Shown one piece after another: positions 24,933 to 31,920 of a DNA stretch of 31,920 nt. The notes under the pieces were generated by a model. It had not been told where the DNA came from, did no database searches, and worked only from the letters and a program-made list of their open reading frames with translations. This stretch comes from an uncultured Caulobacter sp. GTDB taxonomy: Bacteria; Pseudomonadota; Alphaproteobacteria; Caulobacterales; Caulobacteraceae. Made by a program: the position numbers and the translations under genes. Every line of letters begins with the position of its first letter. The first letter of the stretch is position 1. Location: positions 1 through 31,920 of the forward strand of contig CALALX010000118.1 in assembly GCA_937925635.1 (NCBI GenBank). Direction: 5' to 3'.

Positions 24933-26912
24933 ATGACCGTCAGCCCCGTGAAGATGGCCGACGCCATCCGTGTCCTGTCCATGGACGCCGTCCACGCCGC
25001 CAAGTCGGGCCACCAGGGGGCTCCGATGGGGCTGGCCGACGTCGCCACGGTCCTGTGGACGAAGTTCCTCAGGTATGACGCCAACAAGCCGGACTGGGCC
25101 GACCGCGACCGCTTCGTGCTGTCGGCCGGCCACGCCTCGATGCTGATCTACAGCCTGCTGCACCTGACCGGCTTCAAGGCCGTGACGATGGATCAGATCC
25201 GCAACTTCCGTCAGTGGGGCAGCAACACCGCCGGTCACCCCGAGTACGGTCACACCCCCGGCGTCGAGGTGACCACCGGCCCGCTGGGTCAAGGCATCGC
25301 CACCGCCGTCGGCCTGGCCATGGCCGAGCGTTCGATGAACGCCCGCTACGGCGACGACCTCGTCGATCACCGCACCTGGGTCATCGCCGGCGACGGCTGC
25401 CTGATGGAGGGCGTCAGCCAGGAGGCGATCAGCCTGGCCGGCCGCCTGAAGCTCAGCAAGCTGACCGTGCTGTTCGACGACAACAACACCACCATCGACG
25501 GCGCGGCGACCATCGCCGAGACCGGCGACCAGCTGCTGCGCTTCAAGGCCGCGGGCTGGGCGGTGAAGGCCGTCGACGGTCACGACCACGGCAAGATCGC
25601 CGCCGCCCTGCGCTGGGCTGTGAAGCAATCGGTCCCGACCATGATCGCCTGCCGCACCAAGATCTCGAAGGGCGCGGGCCCGAAGGAAGGCGACGTCCAC
25701 GGCCACGGCTACTCGCTGTTCGACGAGGAGGCGACGCTGGCGCGCGAGGCCATGGGCTGGCCGCTGCCGCCGTTCCAGATCCCGGACGACATCGCCGCCG
25801 CCTGGCGCAAGGCCGGCCGCAAGGGCGGCGCGCAGCGTCGCAAGTGGGACGCCCGCCTCAAGGCCAGCGCCCAGGGTCCCGACTTCACCCGCGCGATGAA
25901 GGGCGACCTGCCCGCCGGGGCCTTCGACGCGCTGGCCGCGCACATCCAGGCCAACATCGACGGCCCCGCCGCCAACGCCACCCGCGTGCACAGCGGCGCG
26001 GCGCTGTCGGCGCTGACTCCGTCGATCCCGGAGATGATCGGCGGCTCGGCCGACCTGACCGGCTCCAACAACACCTACGTCAAGGGCATGACCCCGTTCG
26101 ACGCGCCGGACTACGCCGGCCGCTACGTCCACTACGGCGTGCGCGAGCATGGCATGGCGGCGGCGATGAACGGCATGGCGCTGCACGGCGGCGTCATCCC
26201 CTACAGCGGCACCTTCATGTGCTTCGCCGACTACAGCCGCGCGGCCATCCGGCTGGGGGCGCTGATGGGCGTGCGGGTGATCCATGTGATGACCCACGAC
26301 TCGATCGGCCTGGGCGAAGACGGCCCGACCCACCAGCCGGTCGAGCATCTGGCGTCCCTGCGCGCGATGCCGAACCTGAACGTCTATCGCCCCGCCGACG
26401 CGGTCGAGGCGGCCGAGTGCTGGCAGTCGGCGCTGTCGCACAAGACGACGCCGTCGATCATGGCTCTGTCGCGCCAGAAGACGCCGGTCGCCCGCACCAC
26501 GGCCTCGACGGAGAACCTGTCGGCGAAGGGCGCCTACGAGCTGGCGGCGGCCGAGGGCGGCGCGGCCCAGGTCACCATCTTCGCCTCGGGCACCGAGGTG
26601 GGCGTCGCCATGGGCGCGCGGCAGCTGCTGCAGGCCGCCGGCGTGCCGACCCGCGTGGTCTCCACCCCGTGCTGGGAACTGTTCGAGAAGCAACCAGCGA
26701 AGTACCGCGCCGAGGTGATCGGCAAGGCGCCGGTCCGCGTGGCGGTCGAGGCGGCGGTGAAGATGGGCTGGGAACGCTTCATCGGCGAAGACGGCGTCTT
26801 CGTCGGCATGACCGGCTTCGGCGCTTCGGCGCCCTACGAGCGGCTCTACAAGGAGTTCGGCATCACCGCCGAAGCGGTGGCCGAGGCGGCGAAGGCGAAA
26901 CTGGGTTCCTAG
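24933..26912 (+). CDS. tkt: Transketolase
   Basis: Transketolase moves two-carbon ketol units between sugar phosphates in the pentose phosphate pathway, using thiamine diphosphate and Mg. It is 659 aa, standard length. The N-terminal AAKSGHQGAPMGLAD, the TPP motif GDGCLMEG at residues 153-160 running to DDNNTTIDG, the pyrimidine-domain REHGMAAAMNGMALHGG with its catalytic Glu, and THDSIGLGEDGPTHQPVEHLA are all present. The frame is open from 24006, but similarity starts at ATG 24933, with a modest AAAGG upstream. It heads the plus-strand carbon-metabolism run. Confidence 0.98.
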   Translation: MTVSPVKMADAIRVLSMDAVHAAKSGHQGAPMGLADVATVLWTKFLRYDANKPDWADRDRFVLSAGHASMLIYSLLHLTGFKAVTMDQIRNFRQWGSNTAGHPEYGHTPGVEVTTGPLGQGIATAVGLAMAERSMNARYGDDLVDHRTWVIAGDGCLMEGVSQEAISLAGRLKLSKLTVLFDDNNTTIDGAATIAETGDQLLRFKAAGWAVKAVDGHDHGKIAAALRWAVKQSVPTMIACRTKISKGAGPKEGDVHGHGYSLFDEEATLAREAMGWPLPPFQIPDDIAAAWRKAGRKGGAQRRKWDARLKASAQGPDFTRAMKGDLPAGAFDALAAHIQANIDGPAANATRVHSGAALSALTPSIPEMIGGSADLTGSNNTYVKGMTPFDAPDYAGRYVHYGVREHGMAAAMNGMALHGGVIPYSGTFMCFADYSRAAIRLGALMGVRVIHVMTHDSIGLGEDGPTHQPVEHLASLRAMPNLNVYRPADAVEAAECWQSALSHKTTPSIMALSRQKTPVARTTASTENLSAKGAYELAAAEGGAAQVTIFASGTEVGVAMGARQLLQAAGVPTRVVSTPCWELFEKQPAKYRAEVIGKAPVRVAVEAAVKMGWERFIGEDGVFVGMTGFGASAPYERLYKEFGITAEAVAEAAKAKLGS

Positions 26913-26920
26913 TCCGAGGG

Positions 26921-26996
26921 TCCCCGCGAAGGCGGGGATCCAAGCGGGCCCATGGCCCGCACTGACGTCGGTTTGGGCCCCCGCCTTCGCGGGGGT
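26921..26996. repeat. Palindromic dispersed repeat between tkt and purT
   Basis: Arms TCCCCGCGAAGGCGGGG plus ATCCAAGC (26921-26945) and the inverted GTTTGGG plus CCCCCGCCTTCGCGGGG (from 26971) form a long hairpin. It belongs to the family also seen at 5566-5656. It starts 8 bp after the tkt stop and ends just before the purT ribosome-binding site. Confidence 0.85.
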
Positions 26997-27010
26997 GGTC
27001 GGAGGGTTTG

Positions 27011-28207
27011 ATGAAACTCGGCACCCCGCTTTCCCCCGCCGCCACCAAGGTCATGCTCCTCGGCTGCGGCGAGCTCGGCAAGGAGGTGGCCATCGAGCTG
27101 CAGCGGCTGGGGGTCGAGGTGATCGGCGTCGACCGCTACGCCGACGCGCCGGCCATGCAGGTCGCCCACCGCGCGCATGTGGTCACGATGACCGACGCCG
27201 CCGCGCTGAAGGCCGTCATCGCCGCCGAGAAGCCGCATCTGGTCGTGCCGGAGATCGAGGCCATCGCCACCGAGGTGCTCGCCGAGGTCGAGGCCGCCGG
27301 CGACGCCGTCTGCATTCCGACCGCCCGCGCCGCCCAGCTGACCATGAACCGCGAGGGCATCCGCCGGCTGGCGGCCGAGGACCTGGGCCTGGCCACCAGC
27401 CCCTACGCCTTCGCCTCGTCGCGCGAGGACCTCGAGGCCGGCGCGGCGGCGGTGGGCTATCCCTGCTTCGTGAAGCCGGTGATGAGCAGCTCCGGCAAGG
27501 GCCAGTCCTACGTCGAGACGCCGGCCGACATCGGCGCGGCCTGGGACTACGCCCTGTCGGCCGGACGCGTTGAGACGGCCCGCGTCATCGTCGAGGGCCG
27601 CATCGACTTCGACTTTGAGATCACCCTGCTGACCGTCCGCGCGGTGGGCCCGTCCGGCGAGGTCGAGACCTCCTTCTGCGCCCCGGTCGGCCATCGGCAG
27701 GTGAAGGGCGACTATGTCGAAAGCTGGCAACCGCAGGCGATGACCGCCGCCGCCCTGGCCTCGGCCCAGGACATCGCCCGCAAGGTCACCACCGCGCTGG
27801 GCGGCCGGGGCCTGTTCGGCGTCGAGCTGTTCGTGAAGGGCGACCAGGTCTGGTTCTCCGAAGTCAGCCCCCGCCCGCACGACACCGGCCTGGTGACCCT
27901 GGCCACCCAGGTGCAGAGCGAGTTCGCGCTGCACGCCCGCGCCATCCTCGGCCTGCCGGTCGACGTTGGCCTGCGCGAGCCGGGCGCCAGCGCGGTGATC
28001 TACGGCGGCATGGAGGCCAGGGGCGTCGCCTACGAAGGCGTCGCCGAGGCGCTGTCCGTCCCCGGCAGCGACATCCGCCTGTTCGGCAAGCCCGAGGCCT
28101 TCGCGCGCCGCCGCATGGGCGTCGCCCTGGCGCGGCACGCGGACGTGGACGCCGCACGGACGAACGCCCGCGAGGCGGCGTCGCGGGTGCGGGTGGTGAA
28201 GGGCTGA
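27011..28207 (+). CDS. purT: Formate-dependent phosphoribosylglycinamide formyltransferase
   Basis: PurT formylates GAR with formate and ATP in the third step of purine synthesis, without folate. The 398-aa ATP-grasp protein has the N-terminal nucleotide fold VMLLGCGELGKEVAIELQRLGVEV and VDRYADAPAMQVAHRAHV, EIEAIATEVL, the ATP-grasp loop FVKPVMSSSGKGQS near 157-170, VEGRIDFDFEITLLTVR, and VSPRPHDTGLVTL with its metal ligands. ATG 27011 is preferred to the preceding TTG, with GGAGG 6 nt before it. Its place inside a glycolysis/pentose run is unusual. A family repeat lies on each side of it. Confidence 0.97.
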   Translation: MKLGTPLSPAATKVMLLGCGELGKEVAIELQRLGVEVIGVDRYADAPAMQVAHRAHVVTMTDAAALKAVIAAEKPHLVVPEIEAIATEVLAEVEAAGDAVCIPTARAAQLTMNREGIRRLAAEDLGLATSPYAFASSREDLEAGAAAVGYPCFVKPVMSSSGKGQSYVETPADIGAAWDYALSAGRVETARVIVEGRIDFDFEITLLTVRAVGPSGEVETSFCAPVGHRQVKGDYVESWQPQAMTAAALASAQDIARKVTTALGGRGLFGVELFVKGDQVWFSEVSPRPHDTGLVTLATQVQSEFALHARAILGLPVDVGLREPGASAVIYGGMEARGVAYEGVAEALSVPGSDIRLFGKPEAFARRRMGVALARHADVDAARTNAREAASRVRVVKG

Positions 28208-28214
28208 CGGGCCC

Positions 28215-28322
28215 TGCGTGCTTCGACACGCGCCTGCGGCGCTGCTCAGCATGACGTGAGCGGGTTGCCTACATAGTACGTCATCCTGAGCAGCCCGCGC
28301 AGCGGGCGTGTCGAAGGACGCA
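28215..28322. repeat. Nested inverted repeat downstream of purT
   Basis: Outer arms TGCGTGCTTCGACACGC and GCGTGTCGAAGGACGCA match with one mismatch. Inner arms GCTGCTCAGCATGACG and CGTCATCCTGAGCAGC also match with one mismatch. The layout is shared with the 17367 and 23729 copies, though the sequence is diverged. The remaining ~140 bp up to gap must hold the gap leader and probably a promoter. A TTGACT at 28394 is present, but a GCTA-type element follows at too short a distance for confidence. Confidence 0.85.
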
Positions 28323-28461
28323 CGGCGCCGGCCTGATCCAGGAAGCCGTCACAAACCTTCACCCGATGTGACCCCGCTTCCGTGGCGGCGGGGTTGACTT
28401 CGAGGGCTATGTCCCGGAAACCCCGCGCCATTCAGAAAATGTCGTCGGGAGCCTCCTCAGC

Positions 28462-29469
<1,008 letters not shown>

Positions 29470-29482
29470 CGCCCCACACACT

Positions 29483-29589
29483 CCGCTCATCCCGGCGAAT
29501 GCCGGGACCCAGATCCAGCCTGAGCGTTCAGGTATCTGTCCTGAGTTCTGAGACCCTGACTGGGTCCCGGCATTCGCCGGGATGAGCGG
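29483..29589. repeat. 30-bp perfect inverted repeat between gap and pgk
   Basis: 29483-29512 and 29560-29589 are perfect 30-nt inverted copies (core CATCCCGGCGAATGCCGGGA) around a 47-nt loop. As RNA this would be a very stable stem ending about 4 nt before the pgk ribosome-binding site. The core is typical of dispersed repeats in alphaproteobacteria. Confidence 0.9.
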
Positions 29590-29604
29590 GTGAAAGGATT
29601 GACC

Positions 29605-30795
29605 ATGCCCTTCCGCTCCCTTGAAACCGCTGATCTCGCCGGCAAGCGCGCGCTGGTCCGCGTGGACCTCAACGTGCCGATGGCCGATGGCCGGGTGACC
29701 GACGACACCCGCCTGCGGGCGGTGCTGCCCACGATCCGGTTCCTGTCGGAGAAGGGCGCCAAGGTCGTGCTGCTGGCCCACTTCGACCGGCCCAAGGGCA
29801 AGCGGGTTCCGGAGATGAGCCTGAAGCCCGTCGTCGGCCCGCTGTCGGACCTGCTGGAGCAGCCGGTGGCCTTCGCCGACGACTGCGTGGGCGAGGAGGC
29901 GGCGGCCGTCGTGAACGGGCTGGAGAACGGCGGCGTCGCGCTGCTCGAGAACATCCGCTACCACGCCGGCGAAGAGAAGAACGACCCAGCCTTTGCAGCC
30001 GACCTGGCTGCGCTGGGCGACCTGTACGTCAACGACGCCTTCAGCGCCGCGCACCGCGCCCACGCCTCGACCGAGGGGCTGGCCCGCCTGCTGCCGGCCT
30101 ATCCGGGCCTGCAGATGCAGCTGGAGCTGGAGATGCTCGACGCGGCGCTGGGCAGCCCCAAGAAGCCCGTGCTGGGCATCGTCGGCGGCGCCAAGGTCTC
30201 GACCAAGCTCGACCTGCTCAACAACCTGGTCGCCAAGCTGGATCGCCTGGCCATCGGCGGCGGCATGGCCAACACCTTCCTCGCCGCCCAGGGCCATCCG
30301 GTCGGCTCCTCGCTGTGCGAGCACGACCTGGGCGACACCGCGCGGGAGATCATGAAGAAAGCGGAGGCGGCGGGCTGCGAACTGCTGCTGCCGGTCGACG
30401 TCGTCGTCGCCGCCGAGGTGAAGCCGAACACCGCGACGCGCGTGCTCGGCCTGGACGAGGTCAAGGACGGCGACCTGATCCTCGACGCCGGTCCGAAGAC
30501 CGTCGAGCGGCTGCTGGCCGCCATGGACGACAGCAAGACCTTCATCTGGAACGGCCCGCTGGGCGTGTTCGAGGTGCCGCCCTTCGACGCCGCCACCGTG
30601 GCCGCCGCGAAGAAGGCCGGCGATCTGGCGCAGGCCGGCAAGCTGGTCGCCGTGGCCGGCGGCGGCGACACCGTGGCGGCCCTGAACCACGCCGGCGTGG
30701 CCGACCAGATGACCTTCGTCTCGACCGCCGGCGGCGCCTTCCTGGAATGGATGGAAGGCAAGGAACTGCCCGGCGTGAAGGCGCTGGAGGCATAG
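29605..30795 (+). CDS. pgk: Phosphoglycerate kinase
   Basis: Pgk makes ATP from 1,3-bisphosphoglycerate. It is 396 aa, standard. The N-terminal RVDLNVPMADGRVTDDTRLRA binds phosphoglycerate. LLAHFDRPKGK, LLENIRYHAGEEKNDPAFA and GGAKVSTKLDLL follow, and the C-terminal WNGPLGVFEVPPF and GGGDTVAAL bind nucleotide. A note: many homologues have SH(L/F)GRPKG where this reads AHFDRPKG; the basic residues are kept. ATG 29605 has AAAGGA about 7 nt upstream; the frame also offers GTG 29590, which would lie in the repeat. It is separated from gap by the 30-bp inverted repeat. Confidence 0.97.
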   Translation: MPFRSLETADLAGKRALVRVDLNVPMADGRVTDDTRLRAVLPTIRFLSEKGAKVVLLAHFDRPKGKRVPEMSLKPVVGPLSDLLEQPVAFADDCVGEEAAAVVNGLENGGVALLENIRYHAGEEKNDPAFAADLAALGDLYVNDAFSAAHRAHASTEGLARLLPAYPGLQMQLELEMLDAALGSPKKPVLGIVGGAKVSTKLDLLNNLVAKLDRLAIGGGMANTFLAAQGHPVGSSLCEHDLGDTAREIMKKAEAAGCELLLPVDVVVAAEVKPNTATRVLGLDEVKDGDLILDAGPKTVERLLAAMDDSKTFIWNGPLGVFEVPPFDAATVAAAKKAGDLAQAGKLVAVAGGGDTVAALNHAGVADQMTFVSTAGGAFLEWMEGKELPGVKALEA

Positions 30796-30811
30796 GTCGC
30801 GACTTGCGACA

Positions 30812-30830
30812 ATACAATTATCAGTTGTAT
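30812..30830 (+). promoter_or_regulatory. AT-rich palindrome before the small membrane-protein gene
   Basis: ATACAA (30812-30817) and TTGTAT (30825-30830) form a perfect 6-7-6 dyad in an AT-rich island between pgk and the ATG at 30840. The spacing is right for a dimeric regulator operator, and TACAAT at 30813 resembles a -10 element. No matching regulator gene is near, so identity is open. Confidence 0.35.
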
Positions 30831-30839
30831 GGTCGCCGC

Positions 30840-31115
30840 ATGTTCTTTCGGCGACTATTCGCTTGCGTCTGGTCCGGGCTTCTTGCGGTGCTGCTGTTCC
30901 GCGAGGCCGGACGTTCGACGAAGCGCGGTCGCAACCAGCTTCGAATCGCAACTGGCCTGGCCGCAGTTGCAGCGGCCGGCTACAGCATTGCGAAGCTGAT
31001 CGACCCGCCCCTCGGCAGCCTGGATTTCTGGTTCTGGTTCTATTTTGCGAGTACGGTTCTCGCGGTCAGGTCCGCGGCATGGCTGTTCCTGACCGTGGAA
31101 GGAGGCGAAGAATGA
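30840..31115 (+). CDS. Small membrane protein of unknown function (91 aa)
   Basis: A 91-aa protein with an Arg-rich start (MFFRRLF) and three likely membrane helices: CVWSGLLAVLLF at about 8-19, IATGLAAVAAAGYSIAKLI at about 35-53, and the very aromatic FWFWFYFASTVLAVRSAAWLFL at about 62-83. The segment between helices 1 and 2 is basic (RSTKRGRNQLR), suggesting it is cytoplasmic. I do not recognise the family. No Shine-Dalgarno precedes ATG 30840. Its stop overlaps the start of the 30-aa gene (ATGA). It lies between pgk and fba, where no such gene is generally expected. Confidence 0.7.
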   Translation: MFFRRLFACVWSGLLAVLLFREAGRSTKRGRNQLRIATGLAAVAAAGYSIAKLIDPPLGSLDFWFWFYFASTVLAVRSAAWLFLTVEGGEE

Positions 31116-31204
31116 ACACCGAAGTCGTCCAGGCCGTGATCTTCGCCATGGTGCTTGGCTTCATCCTGCTGATCGGCGTGGTCGTGAACCGCCACCGCTC
31201 CTGA
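31112..31204 (+). CDS. 30-aa single-helix membrane peptide
   Basis: A tiny gene encoding a peptide that begins MNTEVVQ, has one hydrophobic helix (AVIFAMVLGFILLIGVVV) and ends in the basic NRHRS. This is the usual composition of regulatory small membrane proteins (N-out, C-in). Support is the strong GGAAGGAGG about 6 nt before ATG and an ATGA overlap with the upstream membrane-protein gene, which implies coupled translation and perhaps a complex. Too short for homology by eye; function unknown. Confidence 0.65.
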   Translation: MNTEVVQAVIFAMVLGFILLIGVVVNRHRS

Positions 31205-31290
31205 GGGTGTCTCCGCTGCTGACGTTTCCGTGATGCGGTGCTAAGACCCCCGCAAAACCCAGAACAATTTCAGCGCAAGAGAGTCCGACA

Positions 31291-31920
31291 GTGGCCCGTA
31301 TCACCCTTCGCCAGCTTCTCGATCACGCCGCCGAGCACGACTACGGCCTGCCCGCCTTCAACATCAACAACATGGAGCAGGGCCTGGCGATCATGGAGGC
31401 GGCCGAGGCCGTCGATGCGCCGGTCATCATCCAGGCGTCGCGCGGCGCCCGCAGCTACGCCAACGACGTGGTGCTGGCCCGGCTGATCGACGCGCTGGTC
31501 GAGCTCTATCCCAACATCCCGGTCTGCATGCACCAGGACCACGGCAACGGTCCGGCCACCTGCGCCACCGCCATCCAGTACGGCTTCACCTCGGTGATGA
31601 TGGACGGCTCGCTGATGGAGGACGCCAAGACCCCGGCCTCCTACGACTACAACGTCGACGTCACCCGCCGCGTTGTCCAGATGGCCCACAGCTGCGGCGT
31701 CTCGGTCGAGGGCGAGCTGGGCGTGCTGGGCTCGCTCGAGACCGGCATGGGCGAGGCCGAGGACGGCCACGGCTTCGAGGGCAAGCTGGACCACTCCTCG
31801 CTGCTGACCGACCCGGACCAGGCCGTCGAGTTTGTGCGCGAGACCCAGGTCGACGCGCTTGCGATCGCCATGGGCACCAGCCACGGCGCCTACAAGTTCA
31901 CGCGCAAGCCGGACGGCGAC
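31291..31920 (+). CDS. fba: Fructose-bisphosphate aldolase class II (partial, runs off the window)
   Basis: The first 210 residues of a zinc-dependent aldolase that cleaves fructose 1,6-bisphosphate. The start is GTG 31291 with AAGAGAG about 8 nt upstream. The N-terminus MARITLRQLLDHAAEHDYG, PAFNINNMEQGLAIMEAA, the zinc-site CMHQDHGNGPATCATAIQYGFTSVMMDGSLMED, and VEGELGVLGSLETGMGE fit the Calvin-cycle-type (CbbA-like) class II subgroup, which is also used for glycolysis in alphaproteobacteria. The 86-bp gap before it shows no clear promoter. No stop occurs before the window edge. Confidence 0.96.
   Translation, partial: MARITLRQLLDHAAEHDYGLPAFNINNMEQGLAIMEAAEAVDAPVIIQASRGARSYANDVVLARLIDALVELYPNIPVCMHQDHGNGPATCATAIQYGFTSVMMDGSLMEDAKTPASYDYNVDVTRRVVQMAHSCGVSVEGELGVLGSLETGMGEAEDGHGFEGKLDHSSLLTDPDQAVEFVRETQVDALAIAMGTSHGAYKFTRKPDGD

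Noticed and set aside
17367..28322. CRISPR array or spaced direct repeats
   Set aside because: The repeats are few, long, palindromic, far apart and partly inverted, with no regular spacers and no cas genes.
28394..28415. TTGACT followed by GCTATGTC as a gap promoter
   Set aside because: The two elements resemble alphaproteobacterial -35 and -10 motifs, but the spacing is only about 5-6 nt, too short for the consensus.

Overview
The window looks like a chromosomal housekeeping segment of a high-GC alphaproteobacterium, most likely of the order Caulobacterales (Caulobacter/Phenylobacterium/Brevundimonas type). The reasons are the run ruvC-ruvA-ruvB / ybgC-tolQRAB-pal-cpoB / tilS-ftsH-folP, the group ZapA - 6S RNA - 5-formyl-THF cyclo-ligase, the group tkt-gap-pgk-fba, and intergenic repeats typical of such genomes. 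The genus is an inference; no rRNA or tRNA gene was seen.

Layout. 1-5.7 kb: a terminator, a PhzF-like isomerase, a GNAT acetyltransferase, a nucleotidyltransferase-like gene coupled to thiD, a secreted protein of unknown function, and a small P-loop kinase coupled to folP. 5.7-14.4 kb, all on the minus strand: ybgC, the Tol-Pal envelope system (tolQ, tolR, tolA, tolB, pal, cpoB), then tilS and ftsH. 14.4-18.7 kb, still minus: an orphan AAA ATPase with an AT-rich promoter and a small lipoprotein, placed between ybgC and the Holliday-junction genes ruvB, ruvA and ruvC. 18.9-24.8 kb: an MgtC-type membrane protein, a 58-aa conserved small protein, a secreted M20 peptidase, YebC, a YmdB-type phosphoesterase, 5-formyl-THF cyclo-ligase, a probable 6S RNA, zapA and a DUF4164-type coiled-coil protein. 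24.9 kb to the end, plus strand: transketolase, purT, gap, pgk, two tiny membrane proteins, and the start of a class II fructose-bisphosphate aldolase that runs off the window.

How the genes work together. Tol-Pal-CpoB ties outer-membrane constriction to division, ZapA stabilises the FtsZ ring, and FtsH does inner-membrane proteolysis. RuvABC resolves Holliday junctions. ThiD, FolP, cyclo-ligase and PurT serve thiamine, folate/one-carbon and purine synthesis. Tkt, Gap, Pgk and Fba are central carbon metabolism.

The most unusual feature is the density of palindromic dispersed repeats. At least ten lie in gene gaps, several against ribosome-binding sites. One sits in frame inside tilS, and another supplies the possible leader of folP. 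Two copies of one element flank about 6.3 kb in opposite orientation. I found no convincing new defence or biosynthetic system. The best candidates for undescribed biology are the AAA ATPase, the two small membrane proteins between pgk and fba, the unknown secreted protein, and the repeat-derived segment in TilS.
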